Shown in pieces: positions 12,818 through 23,914 of a stretch of DNA of 64,000 nt (position 1 is the stretch's first letter; each line of letters begins with the position of its first letter). The position numbers were made by a program, and so were the translations under genes. The stretch comes from Cryptomeria japonica (lineage: Eukaryota > Streptophyta > Pinopsida > Cupressales > Cupressaceae): positions 570,335,095 through 570,399,094 of the forward strand of contig NC_081405.1 in assembly GCF_030272615.1 (NCBI RefSeq), written 5' to 3'. The notes under the pieces are model-generated. The model was given only the letters and a program-made list of their open reading frames with translations. It was not told where the DNA came from and made no database searches.

Positions 12818-13353
12818 AGACTCGCATATTCTAAAATTGTTGTGCAGGTTGCCTTTACTATGAACGTCAAGAGGAATAAGCTGTGGAGGTTCCTCAAAGA
12901 CGGTCATGCATCGATGTTCGTCTATGAGATGGTAGATGGCTATGAGTGGCATCATAACATGGACAACTTGTCCTATTTTGAGGAGGCCCTCAAGAGACTA
13001 AGCAATGATATTAGAAACAACAGGGAGCCCTCCTTTGCCCATGTTGAAATGCTCGCACCAACCCAGACCAGAAGACCATTGTCTGGATGGAAGGGCCCCA
13101 AGGATGGACTGCCTGAGTGGAAAACTATGAAGAAGTCCTCTCTTAGGATTTTGGTCGTTGCTGGATATTTTTATAGCCTCATTTACTTCCTTTTTTGTTC
13201 ATACTGCTCTTTATGATACTCAGTTTTGTATTGTGCATCACGTGGTCTAATGCAGGATCTCTATTGATACTTTGAGCTCTTGGTGGTTGAGGACTGGCCT
13301 CCCACTTTCTTTGTCCCCCTTTGTTTTATCTCGATCTTTAATATTAAAAAAAA
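12818..13353 (+). other. LINE copy B region after the shared TGA, and 3' untranslated region
   Basis: Directly after the TGA at 12815-12817 the same frame continues open, with a start-like codon at 12842, to a stop at 13214-13216. About 67 codons of it match copy C (27577-27801), for example KRNKLWRFLKDGH against ERNKLLRFLKDGH. The rest is pyrimidine-rich 3' untranslated sequence ending in an A-run after CTTTAATATT. Confidence 0.7.
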
Positions 13354-13365
13354 AAGTTTGAATTC
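13354..13365 (+). repeat. Target-site duplication, right copy (LINE copy B)
   Basis: AAGTTTGAATTC, identical to 7241-7252, immediately 3' of the LINE's A-run. Confidence 0.9.
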
Positions 13366-15867
13366 GCTTAATTTATTTGTTTTGTACTGATTTAATTTTA
13401 ATTTTGATTTACCATATTACAATTTTTTTAAATTAAAATTCTATCAATGGTATTTACTTTAATAGTAAGTTCATGGTGTAGGCATCTAGATGGTGCCAGT
13501 CCAAATCTTCTTATTAAAAAGTAAATTAAAATAATACAAAATTCTTTCATTTTTTATAAATTATTAATTTTAGAAAGTAAAATTTTCAATCTTAGAAATT
13601 TCTTTTAGAATTAATTAGTTTCATGATTTCTGTATATATACAAAAAGACAAATATACATATATGTGAATAGACCATATATAAAATATACATCAATAATTT
13701 TAAAATTTTAAAATACAAATGAATTAAAATTTTACTTTCCAAAATTTTAAAAAATAATATACAACCTTAACAAATGTTGTACATGTTTTGACACTGTTTC
13801 CCCACATATATAAACTAATTATTTTAATATATTTATCTTGTATTACATAAAATCAAATAACAAATGTATAAAAAGGTTAGAAAAATTTTCACATAGATTT
13901 TCACATTTAATGGGGTTTATAATCACATAGATTTTCACATTCATTGGGCCACATTTATTTACACATTATCAAATATGATATGAAAATTTATAATCATTGG
14001 GTTTTAGTCTTTGAAGGTGGTTTTATGACACTTCAAGTTTTCTTTTATATTGTTATTTTCCTCACATTCTCTTCACATCTACCAATTTTGTTACTCATCT
14101 ACTCACAATTTGTAGCATGCAGACAAAAATAAAACCGCATGAGTTGTAACGGTGGCCTATACCCTAGAATATTTTATATTTTTCCTCTTTTTATACACTA
14201 TCTCCATTCTATCTTTTATTTCCTTTTCTATGCTCCCTTCACACACATGCGCTTCCCTTTTCCCAAATTCCTATCAAAATTAAATTTCACAGTATAATAT
14301 ATTCACATTAAATTTCTTATGCACCAATCCCTTGGTTCACTATTAAATTTGACCCTCAAATATTTAATGTGTTCCCTAAAACAATCATATCAACTCATGG
14401 ATTAGTCTAAATAATTTTTTTAATTAAATATTTTTTACAAAAAATATAATATATATTAAATATATCAAATTTTAAATTATGTGGAGTCTCTAAAATATGC
14501 TATTATAGCTAAAGATGGATATTGAATTACATAATATATATTGTCATTATGTGGATACAGAAAATATATACTTCCATATACATAGTTTTGTAAAAAATAA
14601 TGTAGTTTTAATTTTAACTTTATTCATCTAATATGTGAAAAGATATTAGAAGTTACATCAATGAATTTAGCAGTTTGATTGACATGAACTCTTTTTCAGC
14701 TTTGAATTCTTAAGTTTTTTTTGTAGCATAATGACCATAATTTTTTGTTATGGGTAAAAAAGGGTTTAGAAGGAACCCAAAACCCTTTAAATAAAGATAC
14801 TTATAAGATAACTAGTAGTAATCAGCAACAAAACCAAGGAACAAAATGCTATAGAAAGATAGAAACAACAACACATAGTAGAATAAGAGAGCAAAAAGCT
14901 ACCTCAAAGGAAAGAAACAATAGACCCACAAAAAAAAATGACAAACACACAACAAAAGCTAAACAAAACAAACAAAAAGAACTACTTTAACATATTCAAG
15001 GAACTAGTAGCTTCAAGTTCCTACTGGTATATGTTTTGATGAAGTTCATGCAACTTTTATATGTCCTTTTTGCTTCCACAAATATATTCTTGCTTCAAAT
15101 CCTAGCACAAGGATCTTAATGATTGGTACTTGCCATCTCCCTTGTAATGGCCACATTCACATACTAATCCTCTTTTATTTCCTTCAACTTCTTGTAAAGG
15201 ATAAGGATGGCCTTAGTACTATTTTCAATAGAGCATTTTCTTACTGTAACAATTCTCTCCATATTCTGATTACTCTATCACATTTTTCTCTTCGTACCCT
15301 GCATCTTGTCATCAAAATCATTCCTCACTTTTTGAATTCTTTTCTCGAACAAAATTCTCAAGGAATTCACTTCCTACTTCATAACATCAAGGGAATATTA
15401 AAAAATCACCATTCTCACTAGACCCCAAATCATTAACACTATCCTTAAGTATTGAGAAGAAACCTATTTTTAAAGGATTTTAAACTTATGTTAATCTGAT
15501 TAATTTCCATATGAAAAATTTTAGCTCTCAAAAATTGGCCAACCATTGTCTACTTTTCAAGGCACAACACACTATAATTGTCATCTAGTGCCCCACTAAG
15601 GAACCCGAGAGGACAACTCAACCAACTAACTAACCTCTAGGAGACAAACATATATTTTTTTTTTCTAAAGAAATACATTAACTCATTAAACTGTGATAAT
15701 GAATAACATAATATTAAACATGAGAACAACTTATCTAAGCACAAGTGGAAATAACTTTAAAAAATAACACCTATGTCCTGTAAGGTTCCCTAATGTCGTT
15801 TTATGATAACTTTTTGTATGTATATTTTTTTATATGTAAGATATAATTTATATATAAAAATAAAAGT

Positions 15868-15872
15868 AATTG
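15868..15872 (+). repeat. Target-site duplication, left copy (deleted gypsy element)
   Basis: AATTG here and at 19486-19490. The uninterrupted paralogous site reads GTAATTGTATTTCAATAG at 51343-51360, which joins the two flanks exactly. Confidence 0.85.
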
Positions 15873-16682
15873 TGATGTGGGAGCATCCCCAGTCTATGAA
15901 CAATCTTGCATCAAGCAAAAATATTGGTTTACTTTTCTTCCCATTCAGTTTTGTGTTGCAACTTCTATGTTTCTTCTAGCATTCTCTGGTAACAATTTAT
16001 TTTTTGTTGCAGATCAGATTTATAGCTTTCAAATGTGTTCTTATTTCTTATTCTAGATTTTTCAGTTCATGTGAATATTTTTCTAGCAAGTTGTCACTTC
16101 CGGATTGTCTATTTCTTGGTTCCCAGAGCAGTTTTGAGCTTAACAACTAGTTGGAGATTTCTTCTCATGCAAAGAGATTTCATGGCTTGCAGATCTAATT
16201 GACACCATGTACAATGTTCCTAGGCCCTTGGCCAACCTTCCTTGGTGGTCCACACTTTGTTGTTGTCTTTGGCAGAGGAGATCTTCACATTTTGGGTATA
16301 ACCTATTTTACAAATTTAATTTTCTTATCTTGGAAAATGTAATCCTTTGTGGCTGACCCGGATATGTTTCAAATGCTATATATATTGTTGTATTCAATCC
16401 TTTGGGAGATAAGTGAAGAATAATTATGCTTTAAACTCCTAATTTGTAATTTGAACTCCTCTAGAGGTCCAGATGGATTGTATTTTGGAACGTATTATGT
16501 AATAAGCCCTATAAGCCTGCATGTTTTCCCACTTGTTGTTGGCTAGTTTGTAATGAATCTATGATATTGTAGATGTTTGATTTTGCATTTTCTACATTTT
16601 TTGTTGTTGCTTTCATTGTGTTACTCTTGCTACATGATCTAGATTGTTCTCCTTGAGGATCCTCCAGGTCATGGCTACATTG
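15873..16682 (+). repeat. 5' LTR of the deleted gypsy element
   Basis: Direct repeat of 18761-19485. It begins TGATG and should end CA, but alignment with the other LTR puts TG (16681-16682) at the end, a two-base decay. A TGGTATCAAAG primer-binding site for initiator Met tRNA follows at 16685. Confidence 0.85.
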
Positions 16683-16684
16683 GA

Positions 16685-16695
16685 TGGTATCAAAG
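16685..16695 (+). other. Primer-binding site of the gypsy element
   Basis: TGGTATCAAAG two bases after the 5' LTR matches the initiator Met tRNA complement TGGTATCAGAGC with one substitution in the part shown. Confidence 0.75.
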
Positions 16696-16769
16696 ATGGT
16701 TGCAAACACCACGACATTACTTTGGGTGAAAAAAGTGCCTAATTGAGGCAGCCTACAAGTGTGTTCAAT

Positions 16770-17850
16770 AGATTACCGCCGAAGAGGAAATTGGAACTTT
16801 GTAGTCAAATCATCGAGTTGAGGCAGTTGCACTGAATTAAGGGAGGAGATGTCACTAAGAAGGCTAAACCCTAGAAGGGTAGAGCAGATAATAGAGTATT
16901 TCAAGATTGAGATGAGGAATGAGATCCAAAACATAGTGCCTAGTTTGTAGAGGAATATAAAATCATAGGATGAGTATGAAGAGGAAAGGGAAGAGCTAGA
17001 GGCCAAAGAGGTTGAAGGATAGGTAGATGAGGGAGAAGAAATATTTGTTAGAGTGGTGGCATGAGTAAAATTGATAAAGTGGAGGTTTCTAAATTTTAGG
17101 TACACTGAATCCAAAAGACGTGATAGATTGGATCAGAGAATTGGAGGACTACTTTGACTTTGAAGATGTTAAAGACCCATAGAGGGTCCAGTTAGCATAA
17201 ACTAAGTTGAAAGGGCATGCTACTTTATGGTGGAAAGAGTTGCAGAAAGACAGAGTAGAGAATGGTGAGATAAAAATCACCCGATTGAGGCAAATGGTTG
17301 AGAGATTGAAGGATAAATTCATTATGGGAGACTATGAGTTGGAGTTACTAAAAAAGTTGCAGAACTTGAAATAGGACACAAGTGTGAAAGAGTCCTACAA
17401 GGTGATGATCAGATTCGAATATCGAGAGATGGATAGGGAGAAGGTGGATAGATACATAAATGGACTCCGATTTAAGATTCAAGATGAGATGAGTATGTTG
17501 AAGATTTTTAAAGTTGAGGGGGCTTACCAATATTCTTTGAAGGCTAAAGATAAAGTGAAAAGAAGACAAAAAAACAAACCTAAGGGAAGAGAGAGGCATG
17601 CATCGGATAGAGGGAATATGAGTAGAAGTATGGAGAATTAGACTACTAAGGAACCAAAATCTAAATGGAGTAAAGAATCAGACCAGAAGACACAAAGAAA
17701 AGGGAATGACAGTAACAATAGGGAGGTCTTGGTTAAATGTTTCAAGTGTGGAGAAATAAAACATAGATCTTATGAGTGTCCTTGGGAAAACAAAGAAATG
17801 ACAATAAATTTCATGGCACGTGAGGAACCGAATGTTGGAGTTGCATATGT
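16770..17850 (+). pseudogene. Gypsy gag remnant with zinc knuckle
   Basis: Fragmented gag. Recognisable in order are NPKDVIDWIRELEDYFDFED (about 17105-17165), a KLKGHATLWWKELQKDR block (about 17205-17255), then YELELLKKLQNLK, REMDREKVDRYINGLRF and IQDEMSMLKI. This is the order of the capsid-like Retrotrans_gag domain in plant gypsy elements. The longest open stretch is 17384-17641. A knuckle, CFKCGEIKHRSYEC, follows near 17740. Stops fall at, for example, 17180, 17199 and 17372; most replace Gln-like positions. Confidence 0.85.
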
Positions 17851-17959
17851 AAGCATGATAGCATCAGAGTAGGGAGAATCCCTTATGTTTATAAGAATCT
17901 TGGTGGAGCAGAGCAAAGAAGAAACAGGACCTACTCAAAGGAAGAATCTTTTCCGGACT

Positions 17960-18280
17960 ATATGCAAATCAAGTGGTAAGTGTTGTAAGGTTATTGTGGA
18001 TAGTGATAGTACTTAAAATTTGGTATCAGAGGAGACAATAGAGAAGCTTGGTTTGAAGAAGCTTGAGCATTTTTGTCCTTACAAGGTGAATCAATTGCAA
18101 GATGATCATGTGGTAGAGGTGAGAGAGAAGTGCTTGGTGAATTTTAATATTGGACCTTACAAAGATGAAGTCTTGTGTGATGTTTTGCCTTTGAGTGCTT
18201 GTCATGTTTTGTTGGGTAGACCTTGGCAGTATGATAGAGGAACTATCTATGATTGTATAAGAAACCTGAAAACTATTTAG
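17960..18280 (+). pseudogene. Gypsy aspartic protease remnant
   Basis: Retropepsin domain. The active-site region reads VIVDSDST followed by a stop and NLVSEETIEKLGLKKL, so the catalytic DSG has become DSD and is inactive. The flap and C-terminal part are clear (CHVLLGRPWQYDRGTIYD, to 18280). The reading frame is open from 18020. Downstream, 18281-18760 is lysine-rich and unassignable; reverse transcriptase and integrase have been lost there. Confidence 0.85.
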
Positions 18281-18760
18281 AAGGATGTGCAGCAGTTTAA
18301 TTTGGCTTCTTTGAAGGAGAAAGAAAAGGAAGTGAAGAATTTGAGTCTTGTGAAAAGTTGTAGTGCTGAGAAGCAGGACACAGAGGTTCTATACTGGATG
18401 ATGGTATGGATCTAAAGAAGGATCTTGTGGATGAGTTTGTTAGCTAGGTAGGTACTAGATTGCAGCAAGCTTAGAGTTATGGTGGTAGATAAGAAGAATT
18501 TTGGTGGAAGAAATAAATTGGATTTGCAGAAGAAAGAGAGTGGTAATAAGAAAAAGTGTGTAGATATGAAGAAAGGAAAAAGAGGAGAAGTGGAAAAAAA
18601 TTTAGAGAATTCTGCTGAGTTACCAGAAGGGGTTAGGAGGAAGAACTTTGCAGACAAAGAGGACATTTGGATCAGAAATGAGCATGGAGTCTATATTTTG
18701 AATTCTTTTCGATGTTCATGAGCTGCCTCTCATGGAACATCTTTTTCTACCTAGGGTGTC

Positions 18761-19485
18761 TGATGCTAGAGCATCCTTGGTCGATGAGCAATCTTGCATC
18801 AACCAAAAATATTGTTTTAGTTTTGTTTCCATTCAGTTCTCTATTGCAACTTCTGTGTTTCTTTTGGCATTCTCTAGAAGCTGTTTATTTTCTGTTGTGG
18901 ATCAGATTCATGGTTTCCAGATGTGTTCTTATTCATTATTCCAACTTTTCAGTTCATGTGGATCTTTTCCATCAAGTTTTCACTTTTGAATTGTCTATTT
19001 CTTGGTTCCTAGAGTAGTTTGGAGCTTAATGGCTAGCTCGAGATTTTTTCTCTTGTAGAGCAATTTCATGGCTTGTGGATCTAATTGACACCACGTACAA
19101 TATTCCTAGGCCCTTGGCCGACCTTCCTTGGTGGTCCGCACTTCATTATTGTCTTTGCCAAGGGAGATCTTCATGTTTTGGGTCTGGGCTATTTTACACA
19201 TTTCATTTTCTTGTCTTGGTGACTATAATACTTTGTGGCCAACCTGGATATGTTATAGATGCTATATAATTGTTGTATTCGATCCTTTGGGAGATAAGTG
19301 AAGATAAACGATGATTTAGATTCGTGATTTGTAATTTGAATTCCTCTAGATGTCCAAATGGATTGTATTCTGAAATGTATTCTATAATAAGGCCTATAAG
19401 CCTGAATCTTTTCCCACATGTTGTCAGCTAGTTTGTATGATCGAGATTATTCTCCTTGAGGATCCTCCAAGTCATGGTTGCATCA
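18761..19485 (+). repeat. 3' LTR of the deleted gypsy element
   Basis: Direct repeat of 15873-16682, beginning TGATGC and ending GCATCA, followed by the AATTG duplication. No clear polypurine tract precedes it, consistent with the internal deletion or decay. Confidence 0.85.
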
Positions 19486-20578
19486 AATTGTATTTCAATA
19501 GGTTCTTGTTTTTTATTAGTAGTTGTGTTGGGTTAGTATTATTGCAATCAGTTTAGTTTAATTGAGAGATATAAAATATATGTAACTTAACATGCCACTT
19601 TTACTAATACAAAGAAAAGTGGGAAAAATTAAATAACATGATAAGTTTTATTAGGAGGAAAGCATGAGGTGAATATAGTCATATTAGATTGGCTTACATA
19701 ATTAAAAATATAATAATTTGAATGTTTAAGATAATAATTAGTAAATTAATACTATATTTTATATATAAATTATTTTATATAAGATATAATTTTAACATTT
19801 TAATTTAATATAACTATAATTTATCATTATACATATTTTAATCAATTATACTATAACCTTAGTTTTAATTAATTATTTTTTTAATTTATAATTATTTGAC
19901 ATATTGAACTAAATAATAATTAATTAATATTATTATAAATAAAATAATTAATTATAATCTTAATTTTATAGACTAATTAAACCATATTTATAATTTAAGT
20001 TATTATTATTTATTGTTAAAGTTAAAAGTAAGATTAGGTAGTAATTATGATTATAACTATTCAATAATTAATTATAATACTAAAAAGGTACTAGTCACAA
20101 CACTTGTTTAGTTTTATAAATTTCCAAACTTAGGTATAAATCAACTTCATTTAAATCTATGCTCATACAATTATACTATGATTTATTTTAATTTGCATGA
20201 TAGAATGGTACATTTAAAAACCATATTTGAGTAATTTAAGATTTACAATTGAAAAAAGAATTTATGCAATACATTTAAATTTTTTATTTATTTGTGAAGT
20301 TAAGTATCTTAAATCAAGACAAACTATAAAGTTAATTTAATCACTTGAACACCATAGTAGAAATAATTACGATAACAATAAATATCCAAAACATATGTGT
20401 GTATTGTCCTCTCATACAATTCAGTCTAGTTCATTGTAGTAAAACCCAAACCAAATTCTAAGAATATGAAGCATTCACTATTTGTAATATCACTTTCAAT
20501 AATTTGTCCATGCATACTATACACTCCATCCTCTAGTAGAAGTTTTGGCTCATTTCCCATTAAGAATGGCATTGTGCA
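19486..20578. repeat. AT-rich duplicated unit, U1 end and U2 start
   Basis: Continues the unit after the gypsy insertion. 19490-19745 matches 51350-51600, and 19745-20578 matches 5168-5985 and 28600-29185. It contains the 3' flank of a RING gene copy and then its last codons. The match stops abruptly at 20578, where a copia LTR begins. Confidence 0.8.
20505..20578 (-). pseudogene. RING gene copy B, 3' fragment only
   Basis: On the - strand this reads CTMPFLMGNEPKLLLEDGV and then runs on past the usual stop. It matches the last residues of the RING proteins at 5913-6494 (CTTPFFMENEP) and 29122-29700 (CTTPFFTANEP). The match ends inside the RING finger at the codon for the last zinc-ligand Cys, where the copia LTR starts. 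The rest of the gene is not found to the right of the copia fragment, so this copy has lost its finger and N-terminus. Confidence 0.8.
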
Positions 20579-21220
20579 TGTTGGCTACGTGCGATACGTG
20601 TGAAGCCAGGTCTAACGGACAGGCTATGTCTAGTAAATTGCAATATTCTTACATCAATAGTCTCCTCCTGTGCATGTTTTTGTATTTGGGAATCTTCTAG
20701 AAGAAGATGTTATTAAGAATTATGTTGTATGAGGATATATATTGGTGAGGTGTGTTATATGTAGATGTACAAGAAACTGATATAAAATATATTGATAATC
20801 TTCTAAAAGTGGATGTAGCTATTTTTGGTGAACCACTATAAATCTGGTGTCCTCTTTTTATGTGTGTTGTTACGATTTCACTATTTTATTTCAGCAATTT
20901 AGTTCTTCATTTGTTCTGTGTTTCTTTTAATATAATCAATTGGTATCAGAGTCAAGTAAAAAGAGTTTGTTTTGTAGTTTCTTTTCTTTTCTGGAAATTG
21001 GTGAATTTTATTTTTTTTGCTTTCAGAAAGTGCAGATGGAGTCTCTGTTGATTAAACATGACCTTTCGAGTGCTCTTCATGGAAAAATGAAAGGGCAAGG
21101 CAAGTTATCAGATAAAGATTGGGAGAAACTTCATCAAAAGGCAAGGTAAACTATTTTCTTATCATTGTCGAGCAACATGCTCTTCAACACCTCAGCTGAG
21201 AAGACCACAAAAGATAGGTG
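20579..21220 (+). mobile_element. Ty1/copia fragment: LTR, primer site and gag start
   Basis: A 360-bp LTR (20579-20938, TGTTGG to CA) is followed by TGGTATCAGAGTC at 20941, a near match to the initiator Met tRNA primer site, and then by the start of a copia gag. The element stops about 180 bases into gag; pol and the second LTR are absent. It sits exactly where the RING copy B homology breaks off. Confidence 0.85.
21036..21218 (+). pseudogene. Copia gag, N-terminal fragment
   Basis: From ATG 21036 the frame gives MESLLIKHDLSSALHGKMKG, then KLSDKDWEKLHQKAR, a TAA at 21147-21149, and TIFLSLSSNMLFNTSAEKTT. This is the N-terminal pattern of plant copia gag proteins (a short conserved helix, then DW and a KAR...I.LSL block). 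The frame ends near 21218. It is too short to assign a copia lineage. Confidence 0.8.
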
Positions 21221-22039
21221 ATAGGGAGAGTTTTGGGCTTCCTTTCCAAATGGAAGGGGATGATGCACAAACACCACTCATAAAACAAAGCCATGACATT
21301 GTTATTAGTTGAACAATAAGGAAATAAACTTAAAATTAAGTTAAAATTATATGTATATAGTTTAAGTGTAATATTATATTCTTGTATAAATTATATATTT
21401 TTTTAATATTATTATATTGATAAGTAGGAGATATTTACAATAGAAATTCAAATTATGATTTTACATAGTAGAATTCTATATAACTGTCACAATACTATTA
21501 TAAATATATATATTTTTATATTAAATATTTAGCCCATATATATATATATATTTTTAATTATATATAACTCTAAATTTTACATAATATATTATAAACCGTA
21601 AATATAATACATACTTAATTTATAATATTTTTTAATATAATATATAAATTAATTATTGAAAAAAGGAAAAAACCAAATTGAAAAAAATAATAAACAAATT
21701 CTAAAGAATAATTTATATTATAAATTGTATATTTAAATTAAATATTTTTTATTTATTATTTTATAAATTATGTTTTCATTTTATATAATGTAAATTGTAA
21801 TTAAAACATAAATTTCAATCTTTACATATAAGTTCTTGATTGCTCCTTAACACAATCATATTTTCCTTATTTCAAATGTTATCAAACAAACATGTATTAA
21901 AAAAAATACAAATTCAAATATTCTTAATAGAGCCTTTCTTTAGATAAAATCATTTTCACTTGTATTCAAAACACTCACCTCTATAATTTCCATCATCTCT
22001 CTTCTTTTATTTAAAGTTTTTATTATATTAGATAATAAG
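21221..22039. other. AT-rich stretch without a gene
   Basis: About 800 bases of very AT-rich sequence between the copia fragment and LINE copy C. It includes a short (AT)n tract at 21536-21551. I see no gene or clear repeat family in it. Confidence 0.6.
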
Positions 22040-22270
22040 CTGTTTTTTGATGTTCTGATGAAGCGAATTTGCTGACTGGATCTCCCTGATGGCTTCTCAT
22101 TTGCGGTCTACAAGCGAGGACTTCTCCCGAGGTGTTGGCATGGGTCTGGAGGAGGTCTCCCTCTTCCACGTGGTTTTCAGTTTCTTTCCCCCTCTTTGCT
22201 TTGCATTTATGATTTTGTAATTGCTTAGTTTTTTTCGCCCCTTCTCGAGCGTGTGTTGGCTCTACCTTTA

Positions 22271-23895
22271 ATGGAGGCAGATACAGATGGGAAGCCCCAC
22301 TCCCAAACCTCATTGCCCTCCTCCGAACCCCCTCTACAACAAAAGTTGTTCTGCAAGGCCATGGGTGGAGGCTCGTGCTTCGTCGCGAAGGACGTCAGGT
22401 TCGTGGCTACCGCATATGGCAATGGAGCGAGTCCACAAGGTAAGGACCCTAGTTTCAGCCCTAGTCCTTTCACCATCTCCCCTAATGAATCCATGGCAAA
22501 TGAAATTACTTTGGAAAAAAATAGGTTGAAAGATTCAACCATTTTCTTTGCTTGTGTGAATGTTGATAAATGCCCTCCTCAGAAATTCATGGATAATTGG
22601 TTTTACAATTATTGGAACCTAAAATTAGGGCTTCATTTTTCTTTTTGTAGGCAAATTCAGAAGGGGTTGTTCATCATATTTTTCAAATCACATGAAATGC
22701 AATCAGAAGTTCTAAATAAACTATACTGGAATGTGGGTAAAACGGCTTTTCGTTCCCTAGGTGGGTCCCCTGAAGCTAATCTTAAATAAATCTTGGCTCT
22801 TTCGAGCCCTAAATGGGTAATTATTAAAAATATACAACCTTTTTTATGGAAGTTCATCCCTCAACTTGTCGAACCGTTTAGCAAATTCATCCGCATGGAT
22901 GAAACCCCACATCTTGTTCCCCATCTCGATGCCAAAGTACTCATCTCCATCCTACTTGGGGTTAACCTGTCCAATTCCCTCCATCTCAATATTGCAGAGG
23001 ACTCTTTCTCCTGCCGGTTGGAATTTTTGGGAGGTCTGAACGCATGCTTCCTCTATAAAAATGAGGAACATGTGAGGAAAAACTACCCCATCTTGAGAAA
23101 GAGAGCTTCCACTGTGAATGCTACTAAGCCTAATCCCATCCCCAACGGTCACTCCGTCCAGACCACTCAGCCTACCGTGGAATCTGCCCCTGCTATTCAC
23201 CCTGACCTTCCATTCCTACCTCGAACCCCCTGCTCCCACCCTCCAACGCGACCCCCCCTCTCCATCCTCGAGATTTCGCCTCCCCTATTTTATCGAACGA
23301 CGGCTACCAAGTCGTAATGAACTCCAAAAAGTGCAGAAGGAAGAATGCGTAGCAAATGGCTTTGGATAAGGGTAGAGCTTCTTTTAATCCTCCCCTGGTT
23401 ATTGTTTCTCACACCCCCTCTAAGGTTAAGAGCATAATTAGCAGTTTTGAAACCCCTCTTAAATGCTCTAGCGGTATCATTAAGGGTGATGGCTCTGCTA
23501 ATATCTCTGAGAAAATCAATTCCATCCTCTATAATGATAGCGGCAGTGGATCCACTAGGGGCATGCCCTCAAATTTTGCCATGGCTCAGGTCATCAGTGT
23601 TGACACTAGTGTTGTTAGAAAATCTGCCTTTTGTTCCCCTAGCATGTTCTCCTCACAAGGGCCTCGATCGGAGGTGAATGTCATACCGATAGAATTGGAA
23701 GAACCTCTTCCAGGAAGTATTAGTCTAGAGGAGGATGCACCTGGAGATGACCTTGAAGTTCAAACTGATGGCATTCCCAAACCTAATAGAAGGGGAAGGC
23801 CCATGGGGTCTAAGAATAAGGCTAACTCTGCTAAGAAAAAGGACAAGGGTTCCCCTGCTTGTGACAACAGGTTCTTGGCTGCTGAAGGCCCATAA
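22271..23895 (+). pseudogene. LINE copy C ORF1
   Basis: Starts at ATG 22271 (MEADTDGKPHSQ). One frame runs to 23317 with a TAA at 22787-22789; a second piece is 23356-23895. The zinc knuckle seen in copy B has become CFLYKNEEHVRKNY, with its second and fourth Cys changed to Tyr (TGT or TGC to TAT or TAC, G-to-A). The C-terminal piece ends in a basic NRRGRPMGSKNK stretch, a good AT-hook-like core, followed by a Lys-rich tail. ORF1 products of L1 elements bind the LINE RNA. This copy should be unable to use its knuckle. Confidence 0.83.
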
Positions 23896-23914
23896 CTACC
23901 CCATCTTGTTTACC

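Larger units (their letters stand above)
7253..13353 (+). mobile_element. L1-type LINE, copy B, complete with target-site duplication
   Basis: A 6.1-kb non-LTR retrotransposon flanked by a perfect 12-bp duplication, with an A-run at 13346-13357 (shared with the duplication boundary). It has two reading frames in the L1 order: ORF1 with zinc knuckle, then endonuclease-reverse transcriptase ORF2. The element at 22040-28003 is a clear sister copy. No RNase H is visible after the reverse transcriptase, unlike LINE copy A. Both ORFs are broken by stops and frameshifts. Confidence 0.95.
13354..15872. repeat. AT-rich duplicated unit, copy U1 distal part
   Basis: This sequence is repeated, with divergence, at 42152-43438 and then 50188-51345. 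Shared landmarks are GTGGTGTAGGCATCTA near 13475, the ATATGTGAATAGACCATAT stretch near 13660, and AACCCAAAACCCTTTA near 14778. I find no supported gene. Short open stretches at 14745-14990 and 15119-15421 are not kept open in the other copy and have skewed composition. A uniform A/Q/K-rich tract at 14820-14990 may be an older insertion shared by both copies. Confidence 0.75.
15873..19485 (+). mobile_element. Internally deleted Ty3/gypsy LTR retrotransposon
   Basis: Two direct LTRs, 15873-16682 and 18761-19485, flank about 2.1 kb of internal sequence with gag and protease only. Reverse transcriptase, RNase H and integrase are missing. The gag and protease patterns resemble the chromovirus-type gypsy elements of seed plants. 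The LTRs differ by many substitutions and small indels, so the insertion is old. A 5-bp duplication (AATTG) bounds it. Confidence 0.9.

Noticed and set aside
14745-14990. Lys/Gln/Thr-rich open frame
   Set aside because: Produced by an A-rich tract; the matching stretch at 50270-50510 is not open in this frame.
18712-19017. + strand open frame of 101 codons
   Set aside because: It lies in the gypsy 3' LTR and is not kept open in the 5' LTR.
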